From Planctomycetales bacterium (GTDB taxonomy: Bacteria > Planctomycetota > Planctomycetia > Pirellulales > Thermoguttaceae): a stretch of DNA of 47,119 nucleotides. The number at the start of each line of letters is the position of its first letter. Position 1 is the stretch's first letter. The notes under the pieces were generated by a model. The model saw only the letters and a program-made list of their open reading frames with translations, was not told where the DNA came from and ran no database searches. The position numbers were made by a program, and so were the translations under genes. Below, piece by piece: positions 27,116 to 35,645 of the stretch. Location of the stretch: assembly GCA_007119795.1 (NCBI GenBank), contig SKOZ01000008.1, forward strand, positions 1 through 47,119, written 5' to 3'.

Positions 27116-28189
27116 CTACGGTCCCCCTCCACCGGCCGCTGCCTCCTCGAGCGCGCGGCGGTGCTCATCGTAGATGCGGCGGACGGCCGCCGTATCTGCC
27201 TCCGCCTTGCTGTTATCGCCCAATGCCCGGTAGGCTCCGGCCCGGGCCTGCAGAGCGATGACGTCGGCAGGATTGAGCTCGATGGCAACGGTGTAGTCGG
27301 CGACCGCGCGGGCGTACTGTTTCTCCTCATGGTAGGCGTAGCCGCGATTGTAGTAGGCCTCGGCCAACTCGGGATCGATCTCGATGGCTCGCGTCAGCTC
27401 GGTGACGGCACGGCGCCGCTCCCCCTTGCGGATGAGGGCAAAACCCCGGCCGTTGTAGGCCTCGGCGTCTTCCGGGTTGCGGCGAATGGCCTCGTCGAGA
27501 TCCGCCAGGGCGGCGTCGTACTCCTCCTTGGCAATCTTGACCATCGCCCGCCGCGTGTAGCCCGCCGATTCATCGGGCACCAGACGAATCAGGTCGCTGA
27601 AGTCGGCCTCGGCGCGGTCGAGCTGGCCGCTCTCCAGGTGGGCCGTGCCGCGATTGAGGCGGGCCTCGGGATCCTCGGGATCGAGCCGGATGACGGCGTC
27701 GAAGTCGGCGACGGCCTCCTCGTAGTCGCGGAGTTGGAGACGGGCGATACCCCGGTTGGCCAGGGCCCCGGCATGCTCCGGCTCCAGCCGCAGCACCTGC
27801 GTGTAGTCGAGCACGGCCCAGTCCCAGTAGCGGGCCGTGAGATAGCAGTTGCCGCGGCGAAAGTAGGCCTCGCTGAACCGCGGGTCGGTGCGGATGGCGT
27901 CGCGGAAACTGAGGACGGCCTGGGGCAGATCGCCCGCCTCGAAGGCCGCCATGCCGGCCTCGAAGGCGGCTTGGGCCTCGGCGGAGCGCTCCTGGGCCGC
28001 TGCAGGAACGGCCGCCGCCACGGCCATCACCACGGCCAAGCCCAGCGGCCAGCGTGCCCTCGGCGCCGGCGGGCGGCCCCCAGGTTTCCGTGTTCCGACC
28101 AGAGCATCCGTCGCTACCGAACCGGTGCTTGGTCGCGAGGAGGAGGCCGATCTTACCGACCGCAGCTTCACATCTTGCCGCCCGAGCAT
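27116..28189 (-). CDS. Exported or membrane-anchored TPR-repeat protein
   Basis: About 357 residues from ATG at 28189, chosen because AGGAG lies nine bases upstream (an ATG at 28216 is in frame but has no good site). A polar 37-residue N-region precedes one hydrophobic segment (WPLGLAVVMAVAAAVPAAAQ). This is an unusually late signal peptide or an anchor; an internal start nearer the helix is possible. From about residue 70 to 340 there are roughly eight tetratricopeptide repeats (for example EAYFRRGNCYLTARYWDWAVLDYTQVLRLEP and AEAYYNRGYAYHEEKQYARAVADYTVAIELNP). TPR arrays scaffold protein complexes. The C-terminus ends in a Gly-rich tail. It converges with the short pseudopilin. Confidence 0.85.
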   Translation of the reverse strand: MLGRQDVKLRSVRSASSSRPSTGSVATDALVGTRKPGGRPPAPRARWPLGLAVVMAVAAAVPAAAQERSAEAQAAFEAGMAAFEAGDLPQAVLSFRDAIRTDPRFSEAYFRRGNCYLTARYWDWAVLDYTQVLRLEPEHAGALANRGIARLQLRDYEEAVADFDAVIRLDPEDPEARLNRGTAHLESGQLDRAEADFSDLIRLVPDESAGYTRRAMVKIAKEEYDAALADLDEAIRRNPEDAEAYNGRGFALIRKGERRRAVTELTRAIEIDPELAEAYYNRGYAYHEEKQYARAVADYTVAIELNPADVIALQARAGAYRALGDNSKAEADTAAVRRIYDEHRRALEEAAAGGGGP

Positions 28190-28705
28190 GGTGTCGTCTC
28201 CTGGTCGCCTGGTCATGGTCTATCGCCGGCCAAGGCCGGTCCGACGGGGGCAGATCCACTGCCGAGAATCCCTACCATACTTTACCGCCATTTTGCCTGC
28301 CAGCCGCCCCGTTCCCCGATCCTCCGAGAGGGGGTTCGGTCTTGCCCGGCAGGGCATTCTCCCCTCTACGTCCCCATGCGCGGCACAGCCTCGAATCTTG
28401 AGCTAGCTTTTCCGGGGGCGCGACCAAGGGGGCGCGAAAGGGGGAACGAGGGACTTCCGCAGCCGGCGAAGCCTGCCGCGAAGACCTTTCGTCTCGAAAC
28501 GGTGCCAAGCCGGGCACCAGGCCGAGTCGCGCGGCGGGCGCGATAGTCGGGGCGATCCGCACGCGCCCTCTCGGCCGGCCCGGTAGCAATGCCGTCGCGG
28601 CGCGCGCCGTTCCTCCCCCATACCGGCTGGCCGCAGCCCGGGGCACTTCGTTGGCGACACGCCGTTTACAATCGTATTTTCTCTTGATCCTGGGGGGATT
28701 ATCTG
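28190..28705. other. Gene-free divergent region between the TPR and chemoreceptor genes
   Basis: About 515 bases with no credible gene. A TACAAT hexamer near 28668-28673 could be a -10 box for the chemoreceptor, but the -35 side is poor. I see no RNA gene or repeat. Confidence 0.4.
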
Positions 28706-31000
28706 ATGAAGAGGTTCAGCGACTTGCGGCTGAAGGTCAAGCTCATCGGCGGTTTCGCGGTCGTGGCGGTGATCACCGCGGTCGTGGGGGGCGTGGGGTA
28801 CTGGGGGATTCGAGGCGTCAGCCGCAGCATGGAGGAAGTGGCCGAGGTGCGGATGCCCGCCATCGACCACGTGATGGTCATCAAGCTCGGCGGCCAAGAG
28901 GTGGCCACGGCGCAGCGGACGCTGCTCGATCCCGAACTGGATCGCGAGGGCCGCCGGCAGCAACTCGCCAACGTGGCGGCCGCCCGTGAGGTCTACGACG
29001 TAGCCTGGGCAGCCTTTGAGGCCCTTCCCCAAACGGCCGAGGAGTTGGCATTGTGGGGGCGGGTGGAATCGAGTTGGGAGAGGTGGCGCCAGGCGAATAC
29101 CGAGTTCTTTCGCATGACCGAAGAGCTCGACGCGCTCGATCTGGGCAACCCCTATGCCTTGAAGGAGAGCATCGAGCGGTTCCGGGCCGACCACTTCGTC
29201 CTCCGCGAACGGATTCGCGAGATGCTCGAGAGTGGAGAGGTCTTCAGGGGGGGCGACGACCACGAGGACTGCGCGATGGGGCGGTGGATGGCCGAATTCC
29301 GCACGACCAATCCGCAGTTCCAGCAGGCCCTCCGCGAGGCAACCGCCTCCCACCAGCAGTTTCACGAGGCCGTCGGGCAAGCCCAGCGACTGGTCCGCCA
29401 GGGCGAAAGGGACCAGGCCCGCGAGGTCTTTCAGACCGTGATCCGGCCGGCGGCTGACGAAGTGGTCGGGCACCTCGAAGACTTCGCGGCCACCGCCGAT
29501 CAAGCCATCGCCCTCATGCGCCAGGCCCAGCACCAGGCGATGGTCGTCTGCCACGAAGCCCAGGTGGAGGCCAATGAACTGTTCGACGAACTGATCGCCA
29601 TGAACCGGCAGGCAGGCCGCGGAGCCGCTGAGCACGGCGTGCAGACGGCCGGTCAGGCAGTGACGGTCGCCCTCTCCGCCACCACCGCCGGTTTCGTGAT
29701 CGCCCTGGCCCTGGGGCTCTGCCTGGCCCTCTCCATCTCGCGTCCCGTGGAGAAGGTGGCCGCGGTGCTCAAGGCCCTCGCCGGCGGCGACTACACGCAG
29801 AAGGTCGACCACGACGCCCAGGACGAGGTCGGCCAGATGGCTGCCGCCCTGAACGTGGCCGTTGACGCGACGGGCAAGGCAATGCGCGACGTCCGGGAAG
29901 CCGCTGAACGCGAAAAACAGGCCCAGGAGGAGCGCGCCGCCGCCGAGCGGGCCCAAGCCGAGGCCGAGCGGAAACAGAAGGAAGAGGAGGCCGAGCGCGA
30001 ACGGCTCCGCGCCGAGGAGGAGCACCGCCGCCAGCAGGAGGAAGCCGAGAAGGAGCGGGCGCAGGCCGAGGCCGAGCGGCAGAAGGCCGAGATCCTCCGC
30101 GGCAAAGTCAACCACCTCCTCGCGGTCGTAGCGGCCGCCGCCCAGGGCGACCTGACCTGCGAGGTCCGCGTCGACGGAGAAGAGGCCATCGACGAGCTGG
30201 CCGCGGGCATCCGCACCATGCTCAAGGATCTCTCCTCGATCATCGGCCAGGTCACCGAGAGCGCGGCCCAGTTCACCGAGGGCTCGCGAGTGATCGCCGA
30301 GAGCTCCCAGACGCTGGCCAGCGGCGCCCAAGAGCAGTCGTCGAGCGTCGAGGAGATGACCGCCTCGGTGGAGGAGCTGGCCCGCTCGATCGAGATGGTC
30401 AAGGGCAACGCCGGAGTTGCCGATCAGGTGGCACGGGATACCAACGCCCTGGCCGAGGAGGGCGGGCGCGCCGTCCACAAATCGATCGAGGCCATGGAGC
30501 TGATCCGCAGCAGCTCGCAGCAGATCAGCGAGATCATCCAGGTGATCTCCGAGATCGCCAGCCAGACGAACCTTCTGGCGCTCAACGCCGCCATCGAGGC
30601 GGCCCGGGCCGGCGAGCACGGCATGGGATTCGCCGTAGTGGCCGACGAGGTCCGCAAGCTCGCCGAGCGGAGCAACCAGGCGGCGCGGGAGATCTCGCAG
30701 CTCATCAAGGAATCGACGCAGCGCGTCGAGGAGGGGGCGGAGCTCAGCGAGAGCACCGGCGAGTCGCTCAAGAGAATCATCGAGGGCGTCGAGGCCACCG
30801 CGGCCAAGATCGCCGAGATCGCCACGGTCACCGTCCAGCAGGCCAGCAACGCCCAGGAGGTCTCCGGCGCCATCCAGGGCGTCGCCCAGGTGACCGAGCA
30901 GGCGGCCGCGGGCAGCGAGGAAATGGCCTCCTCCAGCGAGGAACTCGGCGCCCAGGCCGCCGGCCTGGCCGACGTCGTGTCGCGCTTCCGCACCAAGTAG
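28706..31000 (+). CDS. Methyl-accepting chemotaxis protein with CZB-like sensor and double HAMP
   Basis: 764 residues from ATG at 28706. The first membrane helix is at about 12-35 and the second at about 320-343. Between them lies a helical sensor region containing a CZB-like zinc pattern: His163, then [11 protein letters not shown] (Cys189), then SHQQFHEAV (His216, His220). After the second helix come a HAMP domain (about 344-400), a 65-residue highly charged coiled coil (Glu/Arg/Gln/Ala-rich, about 400-465), a second HAMP-like unit ([17 protein letters not shown], about 468-515) and the signalling hairpin with tip [38 protein letters not shown]. No C-terminal methylase-binding pentapeptide is present. 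It should cluster at the membrane and steer CheA. No che genes are adjacent. Confidence 0.9.
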   Translation: MKRFSDLRLKVKLIGGFAVVAVITAVVGGVGYWGIRGVSRSMEEVAEVRMPAIDHVMVIKLGGQEVATAQRTLLDPELDREGRRQQLANVAAAREVYDVAWAAFEALPQTAEELALWGRVESSWERWRQANTEFFRMTEELDALDLGNPYALKESIERFRADHFVLRERIREMLESGEVFRGGDDHEDCAMGRWMAEFRTTNPQFQQALREATASHQQFHEAVGQAQRLVRQGERDQAREVFQTVIRPAADEVVGHLEDFAATADQAIALMRQAQHQAMVVCHEAQVEANELFDELIAMNRQAGRGAAEHGVQTAGQAVTVALSATTAGFVIALALGLCLALSISRPVEKVAAVLKALAGGDYTQKVDHDAQDEVGQMAAALNVAVDATGKAMRDVREAAEREKQAQEERAAAERAQAEAERKQKEEEAERERLRAEEEHRRQQEEAEKERAQAEAERQKAEILRGKVNHLLAVVAAAAQGDLTCEVRVDGEEAIDELAAGIRTMLKDLSSIIGQVTESAAQFTEGSRVIAESSQTLASGAQEQSSSVEEMTASVEELARSIEMVKGNAGVADQVARDTNALAEEGGRAVHKSIEAMELIRSSSQQISEIIQVISEIASQTNLLALNAAIEAARAGEHGMGFAVVADEVRKLAERSNQAAREISQLIKESTQRVEEGAELSESTGESLKRIIEGVEATAAKIAEIATVTVQQASNAQEVSGAIQGVAQVTEQAAAGSEEMASSSEELGAQAAGLADVVSRFRTK

Positions 31001-31591
31001 AAGCCCCCTTTCGACAGCAGTGGCACGGGCAGCCTCGCCGCATCCCATCGGCGCGCGAGCTGCCTCTGCCACGCTATGCCCCGAAACCTCGTGAGAATGA
31101 CAGTTCGAACATGAGGAAAAGCGAGGTCTCTCTGCGCCCTCTTGTCAAATAGAGGTCAGTGGAGTGGATGTCGTTGTTGTTGTCTGAGCGGGAGGGAACA
31201 GAGACAACGTAACCGTTCACGGGGGACCGTCCCGATTTTCGCGGCCACAGAGAGTATTCCTCGTGGATAACCCTGTTCGGCCGCGAAAATGGACCAGTCC
31301 CCGGCCGGCCCGTGAACGGTTGCGAGACAACAGAGGGAAGGAATGAGAAGGGAGTGATCGGCGGCGGGCAACCTCGATCGATTCCGTCGCTCTCACCTCC
31401 CTTTTCATCTCCGTTCCCTCGCTTCCCTCCTGTGGAGAATCCCTATCCTCCCCTTAAGAGTCTGCCGTGTGACCGGCGCTCCTCTCCCTTCTTCTCTCCC
31501 ACGATCTCGGCTCGCTCTTGTGCCGTCGCTCTCCCCCTGAAGCGAGAGGGTCGCCCACGGTTCACGGCGTAGCGTCTCCCACGCGGCGGGG
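31001..31591. other. Gene-free convergent region carrying a miniature inverted-repeat element
   Basis: About 590 bases between the chemoreceptor and arabinofuranosidase stop codons. It includes the element at 31209-31323, with flanking 8-base repeats. The right-hand 200 bases are strongly pyrimidine-rich on the plus strand and contain nothing else that I recognise. Confidence 0.6.
31201..31331. mobile_element. MITE-like element with 15-base terminal inverted repeats and 8-base target duplication
   Basis: The element spans 31209-31323 (115 bases). Its ends read GTAACCGTTCACGGG and, on the other strand, GCAACCGTTCACGGG (14 of 15 identical). Inside, ATTTTCGCGGCC (31235-31246) pairs with GGCCGCGAAAAT (31279-31290), so almost the whole element folds into a long hairpin with a loop at about 31247-31278. 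It is flanked by exact direct repeats GAGACAAC at 31201-31208 and 31324-31331, the expected footprint of transposition. It has no coding capacity, so it would be mobilised by a transposase elsewhere. Confidence 0.7.
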
Positions 31592-33946
31592 TCACTCGAC
31601 GCCCGCGTGGATCAGCGTGACGCTGAAAGGCGCCAGGGGAAGCCCTTCGCCCAAGTCATCGACTTCGAAGTCCTCGATCGTCACCTGGGCCTCTTCGCCC
31701 GGGGCGTTGTAGGCCAGGGGGTTATCGTGAGCGATCCGCCAGCCCCGGGCCTGCCCCGCGAGGGCGGCTCCGGCAACGGTCACGGGAACGCGGAAGTGCT
31801 CCGCGGTAGGGTTGACCACCGCAAGCGTGAGCGTCTCCCGGTCGGCCGTCCAGGCGGCCTTGGCATCGAGCGGGGCGGTGATCTCCGTGGCTACCGGCAG
31901 CGTGCCGAAGTGGCCGCGGTAGAGCTTGAGCACCAAACCGGTGGTCTCGAAGGCGGCCTCGGTGGCCGTGGTCTTGATGGCGCCGATGACGTTCACCGTC
32001 TGGGCGTAGTTGGCCATCTCTACGATGTCGCTGTGGCGGGCCATCTCGTGGAGTCCCGCGGCGATCCCCAAGGCGTCTTTCTGGAAATAGCGGGTGCCCA
32101 GCTCGCCGTAGAGGTGCGGCCCGTACCAGTAGTTCCACTCCGTGATGGCAATGGGGATCGCCTTTTCGGCGAGGCCGGGGATTTCCTCGCGGTAGCGGCG
32201 GTGCGCCGCGACGATCGACCGCACGCGGTCGGGCACCTGCTGCACGTGGGCGACCACACCGGGCCGCTCCTGGCAGTAGAAATGCTCGGCGATCATGTCC
32301 ATGTATTCCGCCGAACCCCGCATCATCCCCTCGCTCCAGGCGCCCGCGGCACCCACGGCAATGAGCTGGATCGAGGGGTCGGCGTCCCGCATCGCCTCGG
32401 CGAAACGGTTGTGCTTCTGGACGTAGTCGTCCAGCGGCATGTAGCCGATCTGCCAGGCGCCGAACATCTCGTTCCCCACGCACCACCACTCGACGTCATA
32501 GGATTCCTCGCGGCCATTCTCCGCCCGCAGCCGTCCCATGGGCGAGTCGGCCGGGCCGTTGCAGTACTCGAGCTTGGCCAGGGCCAATCCGACCTCGCCG
32601 GCGCCGGTGTTCACAACCACCAGCGGCTCGGCGTCCACGAGGCGGCAGAAGGCGATGAACTCGTCGATGCCGAAGTCGTTGTGCTCCAGGCCGGTCCAGG
32701 CGGGGTTCCGCCGCGGGGGCCGGCGGTCGCGATCGCCGATCCCCTCGCGCCAGTCGTAGCCGGAGACGAAGTTCCCGCCCGGCCAGCGGTAGATCGGCGC
32801 GTCGAGCTCGCGGAGCAGAGCCAGGGTGTCGGCGCGCATTCCCTCGACGTTGTCGTCGGGCATGAGCGAGACGGTCCCCACGCGGAAGTGCCCCTGGCCG
32901 GCGGCGGCGATCTCCAGGCGGCCGTCGTCGGTCGAGCCGCCCGCGGTGAATTGGAGCGGCGTCATGCGGTACTCGAGGTCGATGTCCACGGTGATCGTCT
33001 CTCGCCCCTCGGCGCCGTCGGCCCAGACGAGACTCACCGAGACCGGTCCGGAGGCGGGCATGCCCGCAAGCCAGATGCGGCCCTCGTAGCCGCGGCCTTC
33101 CCGGAGCGCCAGGCCCCTCTGCACGAGGCCCCGCCGCTGGCCGCCGGGCAGGAGGATCATCGGCGTATGCTCGCCCACGAAGGAATCCATGGTCACCATC
33201 ATCGCCCCGCCGCCGGGCAGCGTCCGCCAGGGCGACTGCTCCGCGCCGACCGGGTGCAGGAACTTGCGGTCCTCGAGCATCTCCGCCCAGATGCCGCCGT
33301 AGATGCAGCGCCCCAGGTGCTCGATGAACTGGCCGTAGACGAAAGGATGGATGGGCGGTGCCACTTCGGTGGCGTCGATGGCGATCTCCGGATCGAGAGT
33401 CGCCGTATCCAACCGCTCCAGCCGCACGTCGTCGAACCAGGCCGTGCCCGTCGACTCCCCCCAACCGCCGAAGAGGCAGTTCAACTGCACGCTGGTCTCG
33501 GTCCCCGTGTCGAAGACCACCTCCACCTGCGTCCAGTCGCGGCTGCCGCGGACGGCGCCGGTGGCTACATTCTGCAAGGTATGGACGTTCAGCAGCGCCC
33601 CGCGGCCGCTGCCGGCGCGGAGCCCCTCGGTCTTGATCCAACCGCTCAGCCGGTAGGTGGAGTGGGGCTCCACGTCCACGGTGGTCGTCCAGCTCGCGTC
33701 GGCCCCCTGCGAGGAGCTGATCTGCACCGAGCGGTCGCCGCTGCGACCGATCTCGGCATGATGGAACTCCGCGGTGCCGCCCCAGGTGTGCGGGCGCCAA
33801 CCGGCGGGCAGGTCGCCGTCGCTTGCCTCAAATGACGGATTGGGGAACAGGTTGCCCTCGTCGCCGCGAGCAGCGGCGATCGCGGCCATCGCAAGGGCCG
33901 CGACCAGTGCCAGCGCCGTGGCGGGTCCGTGGAAGATCGCTCGCAT
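31592..33946 (-). CDS. Secreted GH51 alpha-L-arabinofuranosidase with N-terminal CBM-like domain
   Basis: 784 residues from ATG at 33946 with GAGGAGG upstream. A Sec signal peptide (GPATALALVAALAMAAIAAARG) is followed by a jelly-roll carbohydrate-binding domain of CBM4/9/16 type (NLFPNPSFEASDGDLPAGW ... AWFDDVRLERL, residues about 32-182). The GH51 catalytic part then starts at IDATEVAPPIHPFVYGQFIEHLGRCIYGGIWAEML. The acid/base Glu493 is in WWCVGNEMFGAW and the nucleophile Glu603 in IAITEWNYWYG. The C-terminal beta domain ends SVTLIHAGVE. It releases terminal arabinofuranose from arabinan or arabinoxylan outside the cytoplasm, consistent with polysaccharide-degrading planctomycetes. No transporter or other glycanase adjoins it. 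Confidence 0.93.
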   Translation of the reverse strand: MRAIFHGPATALALVAALAMAAIAAARGDEGNLFPNPSFEASDGDLPAGWRPHTWGGTAEFHHAEIGRSGDRSVQISSSQGADASWTTTVDVEPHSTYRLSGWIKTEGLRAGSGRGALLNVHTLQNVATGAVRGSRDWTQVEVVFDTGTETSVQLNCLFGGWGESTGTAWFDDVRLERLDTATLDPEIAIDATEVAPPIHPFVYGQFIEHLGRCIYGGIWAEMLEDRKFLHPVGAEQSPWRTLPGGGAMMVTMDSFVGEHTPMILLPGGQRRGLVQRGLALREGRGYEGRIWLAGMPASGPVSVSLVWADGAEGRETITVDIDLEYRMTPLQFTAGGSTDDGRLEIAAAGQGHFRVGTVSLMPDDNVEGMRADTLALLRELDAPIYRWPGGNFVSGYDWREGIGDRDRRPPRRNPAWTGLEHNDFGIDEFIAFCRLVDAEPLVVVNTGAGEVGLALAKLEYCNGPADSPMGRLRAENGREESYDVEWWCVGNEMFGAWQIGYMPLDDYVQKHNRFAEAMRDADPSIQLIAVGAAGAWSEGMMRGSAEYMDMIAEHFYCQERPGVVAHVQQVPDRVRSIVAAHRRYREEIPGLAEKAIPIAITEWNYWYGPHLYGELGTRYFQKDALGIAAGLHEMARHSDIVEMANYAQTVNVIGAIKTTATEAAFETTGLVLKLYRGHFGTLPVATEITAPLDAKAAWTADRETLTLAVVNPTAEHFRVPVTVAGAALAGQARGWRIAHDNPLAYNAPGEEAQVTIEDFEVDDLGEGLPLAPFSVTLIHAGVE

Positions 33947-34238
33947 CGAAATCGGCCTCCTCGTACAACGTGCCTCAGTGACGTCCCCTACGCCGCCTCA
34001 CCGGCTGCCTCCCGAGGGAGCGCGCCTGGGGCGACGACGAGCGGGGCCTGCGGACGAGCGCCGCATACCTTGGTGGCGATTCTCGATGCGCTCCGGGGCC
34101 CTGTCAAGCTGCGCTACCTTGACATGACGCGCGACCGGCCGTCTTGAAGCGAACCCCGCCTCCGCCGCCGCCAGGATCGTTTTCCGTTCCGCTCCGGCCT
34201 CCCTCGTAGTCGAGCCGACACCGCAGGTCCTTTTGTCC

Positions 34239-34261
34239 CAAGACGATAGGTTGTCGTCTTG
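34239..34261. repeat. Inverted repeat CAAGACGA / TCGTCTTG
   Basis: Perfect eight-base arms around a seven-base loop in the gene-free stretch downstream of the AroE-like gene. On the minus strand the stem is followed by GGGACAAAAGG rather than a T-run, so a terminator role is doubtful. Confidence 0.4.
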
Positions 34262-34344
34262 CCGGCGCCCGAAAGACCGGTGCGGCCAGGTGCGGAGGGC
34301 GGGAGCCTGCCGGCGGCCCCTCTCGGCCCCGAGCCGTGGATGCG

Positions 34345-34373
34345 CAATCTTGCTATAGCGCTGCGCAAGATTG
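34345..34373. repeat. Inverted repeat CAATCTTGC / GCAAGATTG
   Basis: Perfect nine-base arms around an 11-base loop, about 47 bases beyond the AroE-like stop on the minus strand. It lacks a U-tract. It could be an mRNA 3' stabilising hairpin or a REP-like unit. Confidence 0.4.
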
Positions 34374-34419
34374 TCGTCGCGAGGCTGCAGGAACGGTCGG
34401 CGTCTCGCGGCGCGGAGAG

Positions 34420-35268
34420 CTACAGCTCGAGGAACTCCTCGACGGCTTCGCGGAGGACCTGGCGGTCGGGATCGACGCCCGTCCACCGGCGGAAGTTCAT
34501 GGCTGCCTGGGCGATGTAGATGTCGAGCCCGTCCAATGTCGCGCAGCCGCGCTCCTCGGCCGCCCGCAGCAGCCAGGTGTGGGGTGGGTCGGCCGTCAGA
34601 TCGGCCACCAGCGTCTCGGCGGTGAGGCGGTCGAGGTTCAGCGGCAGCGCCGTCGTCTCGTCGTGGATCCCGGTCTCCGTGGCATGGACGAGCAGGTCGA
34701 GCCCATCGGGGATAGGGAGATCGCCTTCCCAGGGAACCGCCTCGACGGCCAGGGCGCAGCGATTCCGCAGCAGGTCGGCGAGGTCGCGGGCATGGTTCTC
34801 CGCAGGGGCGCTGACGGCCAACTCGGCGATACCCGCCCGGGCCAGCTCCACGGCCGCCGCGCGGGCGGCGTGGCCGGCGCCGAGAAGAAAGCCCCGCTTG
34901 CCCGCCGGATCGAGGCGGGGTCGGAGGACTTCGAGGAACGCCGCCCCCTGGGTGTTTTCGCCACGGATGCCTTCGTCCACTCGCACGAGGAGGTTTACGG
35001 CGCCGATCAGTTCGGCAACCTCATCGAGCTGGTCCAGGTAGGGAAGGACGGCCACCGGGTGCGGCTCCCCGCATACCGCGCCGGCGAATCCCAAGGCCCG
35101 CAGACCCCCGATAGCATCGGCCAGTGCCGGGGGACCGACCTCGAAACTGACAAATCGCCAGTCGAGCCCGTGGTGGGCGAAGGCCTTCTCGACCATGTAT
35201 TGCGTCGGATTGCCGCCCACCGGGTCGGCGAGCAAGGCGAGGATGGGTTGGACCGAGGCGCTGGTCAC
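34420..35268 (-). CDS. Shikimate-dehydrogenase-like protein lacking both catalytic residues
   Basis: 282 residues if started at GTG 35268 (GGAAGAG upstream, and the N-terminus then aligns with AroE); a longer GTG start at 35346 exists. The AroE fold is clear: NPTQYMVEKAFAHHGLDWRFVSFEV, GFAGAV, LDQLDEVAELIGAVNLLV, RGFLLGAGHAARAAAVELARAG (NADP Rossmann loop) and GLDIYIAQAAMNFRRWTG (conserved Gln). In AroE the catalytic Lys follows PH (PHK) and the Asp is in NTDG. Here these read GEPHPVAV (Pro71) and GENTQGAAF (Gln107). So it is unlikely to reduce 3-dehydroshikimate; it may bind a dinucleotide and another ligand, or be a regulatory paralogue. It diverges from the PmoA-like gene. Confidence 0.8.
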   Translation of the reverse strand: MTSASVQPILALLADPVGGNPTQYMVEKAFAHHGLDWRFVSFEVGPPALADAIGGLRALGFAGAVCGEPHPVAVLPYLDQLDEVAELIGAVNLLVRVDEGIRGENTQGAAFLEVLRPRLDPAGKRGFLLGAGHAARAAAVELARAGIAELAVSAPAENHARDLADLLRNRCALAVEAVPWEGDLPIPDGLDLLVHATETGIHDETTALPLNLDRLTAETLVADLTADPPHTWLLRAAEERGCATLDGLDIYIAQAAMNFRRWTGVDPDRQVLREAVEEFLEL

Positions 35269-35645
35269 GTCGGTGCTACTCTTCCAGAAGGACCTGCTGA
35301 ACGATGGGGGCGAAATCCATCCCCGTTTCCAGGATGGCAAGACCACCTATTGTCTCGCCGGGCCCGCACCTTGGCAACGCCCCAACCGCCCACTTCCGGG
35401 GGTCCGCCGGCGATCTTGCGGCCCTCTCTTGAGCGTGTTAGGCTTGAAACACCGTCTCTTTCGAGTCTGTCCTGCGTGCGTCCCGACGTCACTCGGCCCG
35501 GCAAAAGGCTGGACGGCTGGCGCGCCGAAGCAGACGGCGAGTACGCACTACCCGAGGCGAATCTTGCAGCCGGCGGACCTCGAGCCTTTCCTGCCATCTA
35601 CCGTCGAGCCGCCCCCGATTTGCGAAACGAAGGAGTCATGCACCC
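35269..35645. other. Gene-free divergent region upstream of the AroE-like and PmoA-like genes
   Basis: About 375 bases. An AAGGAG ribosome site for the PmoA-like gene sits at its right end (35629-35634). No RNA gene, repeat or convincing promoter is visible. Confidence 0.4.

Larger units (their letters stand above)
33947..34419. other. Gene-free stretch with two hairpin repeats
   Basis: About 470 bases between the arabinofuranosidase start and the AroE-like stop. It contains the two inverted repeats listed separately (34239-34261 and 34345-34373) and no convincing gene. Confidence 0.5.

Noticed and set aside
31544..31580. ACGGTTCACGG near the arabinofuranosidase stop as a second end of the inverted-repeat element
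   Set aside because: It shares only about eight bases with the element's terminus and has no partner repeat or direct duplication.
34065..34140. tRNA-like sequence on the minus strand (GGTAGCGCAGCTTGACAGGGC, read as VAQLDRAP in one frame)
   Set aside because: Only a D-arm-like block is present; no acceptor pairing, anticodon stem or GTTCGAATC T-arm follows.
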